Shown: positions 24,350-32,805 of the stretch, piece after piece
Layout of the letters: each line of letters opens with the position of its first letter
Position numbering within the stretch: the stretch's first letter is position 1
Assembly: GCA_963699215.1 (NCBI GenBank)
Contig: OY969422.1
Location: forward strand, 1,054,001-1,118,000
Reading direction: 5' to 3'
Length of the DNA stretch: 64,000 nucleotides
From: VRUE01 sp963699215
Lineage (GTDB): Bacteria > Actinomycetota > Thermoleophilia > Solirubrobacterales > 70-9
The notes under the pieces: model-generated
The model's database searches: none
Seen by the model: only the letters and a program-made list of their open reading frames with translations
What the model was told of the DNA's origin: nothing
Made by a program: the position numbers and the translations under genes

Positions 24350-25018
24350 TTATCGAGTCAGCCTCTCGACCTCCCTGGTTGCCGCGTCCGGGCCGATATA
24401 CGGCACTAGCGTGGCAAAAAGCACGTCCGAAAGCAAACCGGGGAGCTGCTCCGCGCGGCCGGCGACAAGCTCGTCGGAGATCAGCCCGGTGACGCCGCCG
24501 ATCGCCATCCGCGACGTGTTGGCGGGCAGGCCGCGCCCACCCGTGGCGAAGTCGCGCCCCTCCTCGAAGAGCGGCGTCAGCCGCTGCACCGCCGCCCGGT
24601 AGCGCCGCTGCGCCGCCGGCCCCGCGCTGCCGATGTCGACCAGCGAGAGGCGCGCCAGAGCCGGCTCCTCGGCGAGCGCCCCGAGCAGAGCGGAGAGTCC
24701 CGCCGCCGCCCGGTCCGGCCAGCTCTGCTCGGATTCGTAGGCGGCGATCACCCGCCGCACCAGCGCGTCGACGGCGTTGTCGTAGGCGGCCAGGAAGCAC
24801 GCTTCCTTGTCCTCGAACATCTCGTAGAAGGTCGTTCGCGAGACGCCGGCCTCGGCGGTCAGATCGCCCACGGTCATCGCGCCGTAGCCCTTGGCGGCGA
24901 CGACCCGGACCGCCGCCTCCAGCAGCCTCTCGCGCTGCGAGCGCGCGACCACTGCCGGCGGCAGCCGGTGACGCCCGCGCGGAGGGCGCCACCGCTCTCC
25001 TCCCCCTACCCGCTCCAC
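24350..25018 (-). CDS. TetR-family transcriptional regulator (2 of 3)
   Basis: The product is 222 aa from a GTG. The HTH reads AAVRVVAAKGYGAMTVGDLT then EAGVSRTTFYEMFEDKEACF, with an N-terminal basic/proline extension (PPRGRHRLPPAVVARSQRER) shared in style with regulator 3. It starts five bases downstream of the regulator 3 stop, so these two are coupled. The ligand is unknown. Conservation with its neighbours indicates tandem duplication followed by divergence of the ligand-binding domain. Confidence 0.85.
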   Translation of the reverse strand: MERVGGGERWRPPRGRHRLPPAVVARSQRERLLEAAVRVVAAKGYGAMTVGDLTAEAGVSRTTFYEMFEDKEACFLAAYDNAVDALVRRVIAAYESEQSWPDRAAAGLSALLGALAEEPALARLSLVDIGSAGPAAQRRYRAAVQRLTPLFEEGRDFATGGRGLPANTSRMAIGGVTGLISDELVAGRAEQLPGLLSDVLFATLVPYIGPDAATREVERLTR

Positions 25019-25023
25019 TCCGG

Positions 25024-25755
25024 TCAGCCTCCGGGTGGGCCTAGGAGCTTCTCGGCCTCGCGGGATTGGCGCAGCGCCTCCTCTTGGCCGAGGTAGGGGA
25101 CGGTGGTGATGTAGACGATGTCCGGCAGCAGCTCGCGCAGCCGCGCGGCGTTCCCGGCCAGGATCTGGCCGACGATCAGCGACTCGGCGCCGGAGAGGGC
25201 GGCGCGGCCGGCGCTGGAGGGAATCGCTTCCTCCTCGATCGGATCGTCGCGACCGCGGTCGAGCAGCGACTGCAGCACCCGCTTGCCAGAGGCATAGAGC
25301 TCGAAGGCGCGCTCGCCCGAGGCCGGCGCCTCGACCAGCGCCATGCGGGCGAAGGCGGGGCGGCTCGCCAGCAGGTCGAGGAACTCGGCGGCGGCGTCGC
25401 GGACCATCGCCGCCCAGGGCTTGTCGGGCGAGTAGGCGGAGACGATTCGCCCCATCGCGTCGGCCAGCGAGACCTCCATCGCGGCGTGGAAGCAGTCCTC
25501 CTTGTCCTTGAACAGCTGGTAGAAGGTCGCGCGGGAGACGCCTGCCGGCTCGCAGATGTCGGCGATCGTCGTCGCGTTGTAGCCCTTGGTCGCGCAGCTC
25601 TCTGCCATCGCGACGAGGATCCGCTCGCGCTGCGAGTGGGCGATCAGCGGCTCGGCCAGGTCTTGGCGGCCGGCGGGCAGCCGCTCCTTCTCGATCAGCC
25701 CGCCGAGGTCAGGGGGAGCGGGCGGGGGGCCGTTGGGCGGTGAGGTGGGGGGCAT
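25024..25755 (-). CDS. TetR-family transcriptional regulator (3 of 3)
   Basis: The product is 243 aa from the ATG at 25755, which has GAGGAG eight bases upstream. A proline-rich leader of about 45 residues precedes the HTH (MAESCATKGYNATTIADICE then PAGVSRATFYQLFKDKEDCF). The C-terminus LRELLPDIVYITTVPYLGQE again matches the other two. As the first gene in the array and divergent from glutamate decarboxylase, with 194 bases between them, it is the best candidate regulator of that gene. Confidence 0.85.
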   Translation of the reverse strand: MPPTSPPNGPPPAPPDLGGLIEKERLPAGRQDLAEPLIAHSQRERILVAMAESCATKGYNATTIADICEPAGVSRATFYQLFKDKEDCFHAAMEVSLADAMGRIVSAYSPDKPWAAMVRDAAAEFLDLLASRPAFARMALVEAPASGERAFELYASGKRVLQSLLDRGRDDPIEEEAIPSSAGRAALSGAESLIVGQILAGNAARLRELLPDIVYITTVPYLGQEEALRQSREAEKLLGPPGG

Positions 25756-25949
25756 ACGGGGGACTCCTCGCGACGGCGTTTCGGTAAACGCGATTGTACA
25801 CCCCATGCGGGACTCTGTGGACGAATCAGTACCGGATTAATAATTCGTCTCTGGCTGGGAACGGCGGCGGGATGAGTCAAGGGTAGCCGGACAATTCCTG
25901 TGTCGAGGGTCGGATACGCTCGCCGCCCCCCGCGATAGGACTGGAGCCC

Positions 25950-27326
25950 ATGAACAAGTCACTCAGCGGCGAAGAGGCCGCCAAGCTCTACGGCAACCGC
26001 TTTCTCACCGAAGACGCGCCCGCCAGCGAGTTCCCGAGCGGTGGCATGTCGTCCCTCGACGCGATGCGCCTGGTCGATGAGGAACTGGCGCTGGAGGGCG
26101 ATCCGCAGCGCAACCTGGCGACCTTCGTCACCACCTGGATGGAGCCGGAGGCACAGCGGATCATCGGCGAGAACCTCTACCGCAACTTCATCGACCACGC
26201 CGAGTACCCGATCTCGGCCGAGGTCGAGCAGCGCTGCATCCGCATGCTCGCCGACCTCTACCACGCGCCCGGCGAGACGACCGGAGCCCGCACCCAGGGT
26301 TCCTCTGAGGCGATCATGCTCGGCGCGCTTTCGTTGAAGTGGAAGTGGAAGCAGCGCCGCGAAGCCGAATCGAAGCGAGTCGACAAGCCGAACTTGATCT
26401 TCGGCGGGGACGTTCACGTCGTCTGGGAGAAGTTCTGCCGCTACTTCGACGTCGAGCCGCGGATCGTGCCGCTGCAGGACGACAAATACGTGATCGGGCC
26501 GGAGGACGTGCAGCCCCACATCGACGAGAACACGATCGGCGTCGCGGCGGTGCTCGGCACGACCTTCACCGGGCACGCCGACGACATAGAGGGCATCAAC
26601 AAGCTCCTGGTCGACCTCAAGGGAGACAAGGGTCTCGACATTCCGCTGCATATCGACGCCGCCAGCGGCGGCTTCGTCTGGCCCTTTCTCTATCCCGACT
26701 CCGAGTGGGACTTCCGCCTCGAGCAGGTCCGTTCGATCAACGTCTCCGGGCACAAGTTCGGCCTCGTCTACCCGGGGATCGGCTGGCTCGTCTTCCGCGA
26801 GCAGAGCGACCTGGCCGAGGACCTCGTCTTCTACGAGAACTACCTGGGGAAGACCGACGCCACCTTCACCCTCAACTTCTCGACTGGAGCCTCGATGGTC
26901 CTCGCCCAGTACTACAACTTCGTCCGCTACGGGCGCGAGGGCTACGCCTACATCATGAAAGCGATGCAGCAGAACGCCCGTTCGCTAGCCGAGAAGCTGA
27001 AGGCGGGGGGCAACTTCGAGCTGATCGGCGACGGTGAGGAGCAGCTGCCCCTGGTCGCCTTCAAGCTCGCCGGCGAGAAGGACTACGACGAGTTCGACCT
27101 CTCCTGGCAGCTCTCTGCCGAGCGCGGCTGGATGCTTCCCGCGTACACGATGCCGCCCAACGCCGAAGACGTGAAGGTCCTGCGGGCATTGGTCAAGCAG
27201 ACCCTCAGCCGCGAGCAGATCGACCGGCTCTCCTCCGACATCGACGTCGCCTGCGCCACGCTGGAGGCAAAGGGCGGCGCGCATCCCTCTGAGCGCAAGG
27301 CGATGAAGCGGAGCCCGGGCTACTGA
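25950..27326 (+). CDS. gadB: Glutamate decarboxylase
   Basis: The product is 458 aa, the usual length of class II PLP decarboxylases of the GadA/GadB group. Landmarks: RNLATFVTTWMEPEAQRIIG near the N-terminus, TGARTQGSSEAIMLGALSLK, IPLHIDAASGGFVWPFLYPD and the PLP lysine motif INVSGHKFGLVYPGIGW. It converts L-glutamate plus H+ to GABA and CO2, which supports acid tolerance and supplies GABA. The amine-catabolism locus 13 kb downstream could use that GABA. No Gad antiporter is adjacent, but an APC-type transporter lies at 38-40 kb. Likely regulated by the divergent TetR. Confidence 0.93.
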   Translation: MNKSLSGEEAAKLYGNRFLTEDAPASEFPSGGMSSLDAMRLVDEELALEGDPQRNLATFVTTWMEPEAQRIIGENLYRNFIDHAEYPISAEVEQRCIRMLADLYHAPGETTGARTQGSSEAIMLGALSLKWKWKQRREAESKRVDKPNLIFGGDVHVVWEKFCRYFDVEPRIVPLQDDKYVIGPEDVQPHIDENTIGVAAVLGTTFTGHADDIEGINKLLVDLKGDKGLDIPLHIDAASGGFVWPFLYPDSEWDFRLEQVRSINVSGHKFGLVYPGIGWLVFREQSDLAEDLVFYENYLGKTDATFTLNFSTGASMVLAQYYNFVRYGREGYAYIMKAMQQNARSLAEKLKAGGNFELIGDGEEQLPLVAFKLAGEKDYDEFDLSWQLSAERGWMLPAYTMPPNAEDVKVLRALVKQTLSREQIDRLSSDIDVACATLEAKGGAHPSERKAMKRSPGY

Positions 27327-27428
27327 GCCCAGCCGCCTGCCCGCCCTGTACACACGGGCGAGCGCGCTACCGAAAACTTCGGACCGCTGTACAACGACGG
27401 CTGGCCGCGGCATCGCGACCATTTGGCG

Positions 27429-28196
27429 ATGCAGAAGAAGCTCCGCCAGATCGTCGCCTTCGGCGGGGGCGGGTTCTCGATGGAGTCGGGCAACCCGCTG
27501 CTCGACGACTACGTGCTCGGCTTGAGCGGGGCGAGCCGGCCCAGGGTCTGCTTCCTGCCCTCGGCCAGCGGCGACGCCGACCACTACATCGTCCGCTTCT
27601 ACCGCGCCTTCGGCGCCGATCGCTGCGAGTCCAGCCACATCTCCCTCTTCCGCCGCGAGCAGGGGCCCGAGAACCTGCGCGACCACCTGCTCGAACAGGA
27701 CCTGATCTACGTCGGCGGCGGCAGCGTCGTCAGCCTCCTCGGGGTCTGGCGGGCGCACGGGATCGACGCGATCCTGCGCGAGGCGTGGGAGCGGGGCGTC
27801 GTCCTCTGCGGGCTCTCCGCCGGCTCGCTCTGCTGGTTCTCGGAGGCGGTGACCGGCTTCCACGGCGCGCCGCGGAGCGTCGAGGGGCTGGGGCTGCTGC
27901 CGTTCAGCAACTGCGTCCACTACGAGCCCGGCTCCAGCCGCCGCCGCGCCTACCACGACTTCGTCCGCGCCGGCATGCGCCCCGGCTACGCGGCCGAGGA
28001 CGGCGCCGCGCTGCACTTCGTCGGCGGCGAGCTCAGCCGCGTCGTCGCCTCGCGCCCCGCCGCCCGCGGCTACCGGCTCGACACGGTCGGGGAGCGGGTG
28101 GTGGAGATGCGGATCGCCACTGCCTACCTGGGCGACTCCGGAGCGCCCCCGCTACTCCCGCTGCCGGAGGCGATGTCGACGGCGCTGGCGGCTTGA
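27429..28196 (+). CDS. Peptidase S51-family protein (dipeptidase E-like), copy 1
   Basis: The product is 255 aa from the ATG at 27429, with TTG at 27423 possible. The S51 nucleophile elbow is GLSAGSLCW, preceded by the glycine-rich LIYVGGGSVVSLLGVW. Family landmarks RPRVCFLPSASGDADHYIVR and HYEPGS are present. S51 peptidases such as PepE cleave Asp-X dipeptides; cyanophycinases belong to the same family. The next gene is a paralogue starting 17 bases after this stop. Confidence 0.85.
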   Translation: MQKKLRQIVAFGGGGFSMESGNPLLDDYVLGLSGASRPRVCFLPSASGDADHYIVRFYRAFGADRCESSHISLFRREQGPENLRDHLLEQDLIYVGGGSVVSLLGVWRAHGIDAILREAWERGVVLCGLSAGSLCWFSEAVTGFHGAPRSVEGLGLLPFSNCVHYEPGSSRRRAYHDFVRAGMRPGYAAEDGAALHFVGGELSRVVASRPAARGYRLDTVGERVVEMRIATAYLGDSGAPPLLPLPEAMSTALAA

Positions 28197-28212
28197 TGGA
28201 CGCGCCGCGCCG

Positions 28213-29004
28213 ATGATCGCTCGCATTCTCGCCCTCGGCGGCCACGACTTCACCTCGCGCCCCGCCGACCGCGCCGTCTGCGAGCTGATGCTGCGGCTGG
28301 CGAGCACGCGGGCCGGCGGCCGGCCGCGGATCTGCATCCTGCCCACCGCCAGCGGCGACACCTCGGAGCAGATCGGCCGCTTCTACGCGGCCTTCGGCGA
28401 GCGCCCCTGCGACCCCTCCGACCTCTCGCTCTTCCGCCTCGGCACCCGTCCGATGGAGCTGCGCGACCACCTGCTCGAACAGGACCTGATCTACGTCGGC
28501 GGCGGCAGCCTGCTCAACCTGCTCGCGGTCTGGGAGGCGCACGAGCTGAGCGCGATCCTCAGCCTCGCCTGGCGGCAGGGGATCGTGCTGGCCGGGCAGA
28601 GCGCCGGGGCGATGTGCTGGTTCGAGGCCGGCATCACCAAGTCCTCCGGCAAGCCGCTGCCGGGGGCCGGGCTGGGGCTGCTCGGCGGCAGCCTCTGCGT
28701 CCACTACAACAACGAACCGGACCGCCGCGCCGCCTACCTCGACGCGGTCGCCGGGGGGATGCCGGGCGGCTATGGGCTCGACGACTACGCCGGCCTGATC
28801 TGGGAGGGCGCCGGCCCGCCCGCGGCCGTCACCGCCCAGCGCGGCGCCCGCGCCTACCGAGTCGCCAAGGGCGAGGACGGCGTACTCGAGTCCCCGCTCC
28901 CCGCGAGATTTCTACCCGCCCCAGCCCCCGCAGCTCTCCGGGAGGACATCGCCGAGTTCCGCCGCATCACGGCGCTGCGCAAGAGGGCGGGTTGGTTGGG
29001 CTGA
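28213..29004 (+). CDS. Peptidase S51-family protein (dipeptidase E-like), copy 2
   Basis: The product is 263 aa. It shares the whole scaffold with copy 1, including RPRICILPTASGDTSEQIGR and the identical run LRDHLLEQDLIYVGGGS, with a nucleophile elbow GQSAGAMCW. The duplication is old enough that the N- and C-terminal parts have diverged, so the substrates may differ. The pair forms an operon. Function is inferred from family only: hydrolysis of small aspartyl peptides or related amides. Confidence 0.85.
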   Translation: MIARILALGGHDFTSRPADRAVCELMLRLASTRAGGRPRICILPTASGDTSEQIGRFYAAFGERPCDPSDLSLFRLGTRPMELRDHLLEQDLIYVGGGSLLNLLAVWEAHELSAILSLAWRQGIVLAGQSAGAMCWFEAGITKSSGKPLPGAGLGLLGGSLCVHYNNEPDRRAAYLDAVAGGMPGGYGLDDYAGLIWEGAGPPAAVTAQRGARAYRVAKGEDGVLESPLPARFLPAPAPAALREDIAEFRRITALRKRAGWLG

Positions 29005-29006
29005 TA

Positions 29007-29134
29007 GGGGTTGGGGGTCGCCTCGACGATGCCTCGCGAAGCGGCCCCGGCAGGGTGACCCTCAGCCGCGAAGCGGCACTAAATTCCACCGCCGAAGGCG
29101 GTGGCGGGCACTCGGCGAGGCGACCCCCAACCCC
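29007..29134. repeat. Nested inverted-repeat element, family 1, copy a
   Basis: Perfect 19-bp outer arms (29007-29025 and 29116-29134; left arm GGGGTTGGGGGTCGCCTCG) enclose a 90-base core that starts ACGATGCCTCGCGAAGCGGC. The core contains GCCGCGAAGCGGC and CCACCGCCGAAGGCGGTGG hairpins with GAA loops. The core is nearly identical to that at 32675-32805, whose arms are different. It lies between convergent genes, three bases after one stop and four before the other, and may act as a two-way terminator. Confidence 0.85.
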
Positions 29135-29137
29135 GTT

Positions 29138-29671
29138 CTATCCTTCCGAACCCGCAGCCGGCGGCGCGGTCGGATCGGACCCCTCCTCGCCCGGGTTCTC
29201 CCGCGCGATGTAGTCCTCGGCCAGCAGCAGGTTGTCCTGCGCCCGCTCGACCACGTTGAGCAGGTCGCCCATCAGCGCCACCTCCTCGACCTGCTCCTTG
29301 ACGAACCACTGCATGAAGTGCTCGGCGCGGTAGTCCTTGACCTCGCGCGCCAGCTCGAACAGGGCGAAGATCTCCTCGCTCACCCGTTTCTCCTGCTCGA
29401 GCGCCATCTTCACCGGCGCCGTCCCGTCCGAGTAGCTCGTCTCCTGCGACTTGATGTCGGGGATGTGGACCTCCTCGCCGACGTCGAGCAGGTACTGGAC
29501 CATCATCATCGCGTGCTCGCGCTCCTCCAGCGCCTGCCGGTAGAAGAACTGAGCGAGCCGGGGCAACGTCTCGGCGTCGTAGTAGACGGCCGCCCCGACG
29601 TACTGCTGGGAGGCGGCGAACTCGTTGGCGATCTGCTCGTTGAGGGCGTCGGCGAAGCTCTTCTCGGCCAT
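29138..29671 (-). CDS. ftn: Ferritin-like iron storage protein
   Basis: The product is 177 aa from an ATG with AAGGAG five bases upstream. The four-helix ferritin fold carries the diiron ligands: LNEQIANEFAASQQYVGAAV (first Glu), ALEEREHAMMMVQYLLDVGE (E-x-x-H), and EQVEEVALMGDLLNVVE on the last helix. Length and motifs match non-heme bacterial ferritins (FtnA/BfrB), which oxidise Fe2+ and store it. The C-terminal tail is acidic and proline-rich (GEEGSDPTAPPAAG) and probably disordered. Confidence 0.9.
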   Translation of the reverse strand: MAEKSFADALNEQIANEFAASQQYVGAAVYYDAETLPRLAQFFYRQALEEREHAMMMVQYLLDVGEEVHIPDIKSQETSYSDGTAPVKMALEQEKRVSEEIFALFELAREVKDYRAEHFMQWFVKEQVEEVALMGDLLNVVERAQDNLLLAEDYIARENPGEEGSDPTAPPAAGSEG

Positions 29672-29741
29672 GCTCACTCCTTGTCGGCGGGACGGTGAGA
29701 GGAACGTAGCCGAAACGCCGGATTCGGTTGGCCGAAGACCG

Positions 29742-30182
29742 TTACTCCACCTCGCGGAGCCGGCCGGTCTCGATCTCGTAGACGTAGCCGCGCACGTCAG
29801 GGTGGGGGAGGAAGGGACTCTCGCGCAGCTTCTCCACCGTCGCGCGCACGCTCGCCTCGAGGTGGGTGAACGCGCCCGCAGTCCACTCCGGGCGCTGCCC
29901 CGCCGTCTCCTCCAGCCGCCGGGCGAACTCCTCGTCGGTGACTTTGAGCAGGCCGCAGTCGGTGTGCTGGATCACGACCACCTCCTCGGTCCCGAGCAGG
30001 TGCTGAGAGAGCGCCAGCGAGCGGATCGCGTCGTCGCCTGCCAGGCCTCCCCCGTTGCGGATCACGTGGGCGTCGCCGAGGCCCATGCCGAGCAACGCCA
30101 GCGGGTCGATCCGCGCGTCCATGCAGGTGAGGACGGCGACCTTCCTCGCCGGGGCCGCCGGCATGCTGTCGGGGTCGGCCAT
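29742..30182 (-). CDS. Beta-class carbonic anhydrase
   Basis: The product is 146 aa from the ATG at 30182. The zinc ligands are VAVLTCMDARIDPLALLGMG (Cys and Asp-Arg dyad) and VVIQHTDCGLLKV (His and Cys). It is shorter than canonical beta-CAs (~200 aa) and resembles the compact type common in actinobacteria, which interconverts CO2 and bicarbonate. Its start lies two bases after the enolase-superfamily gene stop on the same strand. CO2 from decarboxylase or MmsA activity nearby would be a plausible substrate, but that link is only inferred. Confidence 0.88.
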   Translation of the reverse strand: MADPDSMPAAPARKVAVLTCMDARIDPLALLGMGLGDAHVIRNGGGLAGDDAIRSLALSQHLLGTEEVVVIQHTDCGLLKVTDEEFARRLEETAGQRPEWTAGAFTHLEASVRATVEKLRESPFLPHPDVRGYVYEIETGRLREVE

Positions 30183-30184
30183 GC

Positions 30185-31252
30185 TCAGTCGTCTTCGCGC
30201 CAGCGGAAGCCGGTGGGAGCGAGCATAGGCTGGAGCGGGCTGACGGGTAGTCCGGGCGGCGGGTCGGCTTCGTTGTAGCCACGCGGCGCGGTGTCGTTCG
30301 GCGTGTCGGGGTGGAAGAGCGAGGCGAGCACCTGGATCTGGCCACGGCCGACGCCGAGCTCCCACTGGCCGCCGCCGTAGGCGCCGATCCCGTGCTCGGC
30401 GCAGTAGTCGTAGGTCTCGCAGAGGTCGCGCAGGCCGCCGATCCGCGAGGGCTTGACGTTGACCATCTTGGGTGGCCAGGGCAGCGCCTCGATGTCGGCG
30501 ATCGAGTGGATCGGCGCGTCCCAGGTGAGCCGGTCGCGCACCGGCTCGAGCAGCGGCCGCGTCTCCTCGTTGACGTCTGGGTCCTCCAGCCAGGCCTCGG
30601 GGAAGGTCTCGATCAGCTTCGCGTAGAGCTCCGGGTCGGTCTCGACGTCGACCACGGTGCCTTTGTAGAAGCCCTTCAGGTCGAGCGAGTCGATCGCGCC
30701 GGTCTCGACCAGGGCGGCGATCAGCTCGTCGTCCCAGTCGTTGGTCGGGTCGAGCTTGAAGCGCAGGCTGGGGTAGGGATCGAGCTTGCGCCGCAGGGTC
30801 TTGATCGAGGAGGGCTCTTCGCCGCCCGGCGAGAGCCGCATCGAGCAGACGAACTCGACCGGCTGCGGCTCCCGCCCCAGCGCCGCGGCGATGCCGGTGC
30901 CCGACTGGCGCAGCGCCAGGTCGAGCGCCGCCGACTCGAAGGCCCAGCGCCGGTAGCGACGGGAGACGTCGCGCTGGGGCTCGGCCGGGAAGGTGTCGAC
31001 GCCGCCCATGAACTCGCAGAACTCGCCCAGCGTCGAGTATCCGGTCAGGTCGAGCGACGGGCCTGCGTCCTGCAGGGCGACGTGGTCGAGCGCGTCGTAG
31101 GTGACGTCCTCGCCGAGCCCGTCCTCGCCGCCGCCCCAGATGTGGATCACGGTCGAGAGCCGTTCGAAGCCGGGGATCTGCAGCTCCAGCCCCTGCAGCT
31201 CGTAGCCCTCGATCTCCAGCGGCAGGCCGGAGAGCAGGTCAAAAGTGGCCAT
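30185..31252 (-). CDS. Enolase-superfamily protein, substrate unknown
   Basis: The product is 355 aa. The barrel half shows the enolase-superfamily pattern: SLRFKLDPTNDWDDELIAAL (lysine strand), FPEAWLEDPDVNEETRPLLE (metal-ligand region), MVNVKPSRIGGLRDLCETYD (second lysine) and GIGAYGGGQWELGVGRGQIQ. The N-terminal capping domain is recognisable but diverged. Members abstract a proton alpha to a carboxylate with Mg2+. I cannot assign it to a named subgroup. First of three same-strand genes (with carbonic anhydrase and ferritin) and divergent from the FAD oxidase, with 25 bases between start codons. Confidence 0.75.
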   Translation of the reverse strand: MATFDLLSGLPLEIEGYELQGLELQIPGFERLSTVIHIWGGGEDGLGEDVTYDALDHVALQDAGPSLDLTGYSTLGEFCEFMGGVDTFPAEPQRDVSRRYRRWAFESAALDLALRQSGTGIAAALGREPQPVEFVCSMRLSPGGEEPSSIKTLRRKLDPYPSLRFKLDPTNDWDDELIAALVETGAIDSLDLKGFYKGTVVDVETDPELYAKLIETFPEAWLEDPDVNEETRPLLEPVRDRLTWDAPIHSIADIEALPWPPKMVNVKPSRIGGLRDLCETYDYCAEHGIGAYGGGQWELGVGRGQIQVLASLFHPDTPNDTAPRGYNEADPPPGLPVSPLQPMLAPTGFRWREDD

Positions 31253-31277
31253 GGGCTGAGTCTATGCTCGGACCGGG

Positions 31278-32672
31278 ATGAAGCACACGGCTCACGGGTA
31301 CTGGCTGGAGGAGGCGGGCGACGTCGCTCCTAGGCCCGAGCTGGTGGGGGAGCGGAGTGTCGATGCGGTCGTGATCGGCGGGGGGTACACGGGGATGTGG
31401 GCCGCCTGGCAGATCAAGGCGCTGGAGCCCGAGGCGAAGGTGGCTCTGCTCGAGGCTGACGTCTGCGGGCGGGGCCCCAGCGGCCGGAACGGGGGGTTCT
31501 GCAACTCGATGTGGTTCTCGCTGCCGAACATGCGGCGGCGCTGGGGGGACGAGGCGGCCCTGGCCGTCGCCCACGCCGCCCGCGACGCGATCGGCGGGGT
31601 CGAGGTCTTCTGCCGCGACGAGGGCGTCGACGCCTGGTTCCGGCGCGGTGGCTACCTGCAGGTTTCGACCGCACCCGCTCACGACCGGGTCTGGGACGAG
31701 CCCCAGGCGGCGTGCCGCGAGCTGGGGGAGGACTGCGTGCAGCCGCTGAGCCCCGCCGATGTCGCCGCCCGCTGCTCCTCGCCCGCCTTTCGCGGCGGCG
31801 CCTTCTATCCCGACGCTGCGACCGTGCAGCCGGCGCGGCTGGCGTCCGGATTGCGCGAACGTCTCCTCGCGGCGGGGGTCGAGATCTACGAGCGCTCCCC
31901 GGCGCGCCGCCTGCATGACTCTCCCGCTGGGGTCGAGGCACGGACCGACTCGGGTGCCGTTCGGGCCGGCGCCGCGATCGTCGCGATCGGCGGCGCGGCG
32001 AAAGCCTCCCGCGGACCCTTGCGCGACGCGCTCACCGTCACCTCCTCGCACATCGTCCTCACCGAGCCGGTCCCGGAGCTGCTCGAGGAGGTCGGCTGGA
32101 CCGGGGACGAGTGCATCACCGACTGCCGCACGATGCTGCACTACTTCCGCACCACCCCCGACGGGCGGATCGCCTTCGGCCTCGGCGGCGGGCGGATCGC
32201 CTTCGGCGGGCGCCTGCGAGGTCGGGTCGAGGTCGACCCCGAGGTCGCCGCGCTCGCCGCAGAGCGGCTGCACGCCTACTTCCCGGGCCTGGCGGGTCGC
32301 CGCATCACCCACGCCTGGGGCGGCCCAATCGACGTCTCCCCCACCCACCTCCCGCTCGTCGTCCCTCTCCGCGGCAGCCGCACCTTCGCCGCCGCCGGCT
32401 ACACCGGCAACGGCGTCGGCCCCTCCTACATGGTCGGCCGCACCCTCGCCTCTTTGGCACTCGACCGCCGCGACGAGCACAGCCGCCTCCCCATCGTCGA
32501 CCCGACCCCGCAGCGAGTCCCCCCCGAGCCCTTCCACTGGCTGGGCGGCAACCTCATCCGCCAGGCGATCATGGATAAGGAGCGCGCCGAGGCCGAAAAC
32601 CGTTCCCCCAGCTACCTCAGCAAGGCGATCTCCCGCATCCCCGAGCTGATCGGCTTCCACATCGGCCGGTAG
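31278..32672 (+). CDS. FAD-dependent amine/amino-acid oxidoreductase (DadA/PuuB-like)
   Basis: The product is 464 aa. The N-terminal FAD-binding fold is VDAVVIGGGYTGMWAAWQIK, followed by GRGPSGRNGGFCNSMW, where the S-G-R-N-G-G context is typical of gamma-glutamylputrescine oxidoreductase-like enzymes. The C-terminus repeats an FAD-contact motif (FAAAGYTGNGVGPSYMVGRT) with WGGPIDVSPTHLPLV before it. It should oxidise a secondary or primary amine to an aldehyde or imine. The polyamine importer and aldehyde dehydrogenases next door suggest an amine such as a putrescine derivative. No glutamylputrescine synthetase is present in the window. Confidence 0.82.
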   Translation: MKHTAHGYWLEEAGDVAPRPELVGERSVDAVVIGGGYTGMWAAWQIKALEPEAKVALLEADVCGRGPSGRNGGFCNSMWFSLPNMRRRWGDEAALAVAHAARDAIGGVEVFCRDEGVDAWFRRGGYLQVSTAPAHDRVWDEPQAACRELGEDCVQPLSPADVAARCSSPAFRGGAFYPDAATVQPARLASGLRERLLAAGVEIYERSPARRLHDSPAGVEARTDSGAVRAGAAIVAIGGAAKASRGPLRDALTVTSSHIVLTEPVPELLEEVGWTGDECITDCRTMLHYFRTTPDGRIAFGLGGGRIAFGGRLRGRVEVDPEVAALAAERLHAYFPGLAGRRITHAWGGPIDVSPTHLPLVVPLRGSRTFAAAGYTGNGVGPSYMVGRTLASLALDRRDEHSRLPIVDPTPQRVPPEPFHWLGGNLIRQAIMDKERAEAENRSPSYLSKAISRIPELIGFHIGR

Positions 32673-32674
32673 TC

Positions 32675-32805
32675 AGGAAGGCGGGAGTCGTCTCGACGAT
32701 GCCTCGCGAAGCGGCCCCGGCAGGGTGGCCCCCGCCGCGAAGCGGCACCAGATCCCACCGCCGAAGGCGGTGGTGGGCACCCGGCGAGACGACTCCCGCC
32801 TTCCT
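32675..32805. repeat. Nested inverted-repeat element, family 1, copy b
   Basis: Perfect 21-bp outer arms (32675-32695 and 32785-32805; left arm AGGAAGGCGGGAGTCGTCTC plus G) enclose a core almost identical to the copy at 29007, again starting ACGATGCCTCGCGAAGCGGC. Inside are GCCGCGAAGCGGC and CCACCGCCGAAGGCGGTGG hairpins. The arms share only the inner TCGYCTCG with copy a. The right arm touches the last base of the convergent aldehyde dehydrogenase stop codon. Confidence 0.85.

Noticed and set aside
29007..29134. Family 1 core as a coding sequence or small RNA gene
   Set aside because: No ORF is conserved between the two copies and no promoter is evident; paired changes in the arms fit a structural element better, though an RNA product is not excluded.
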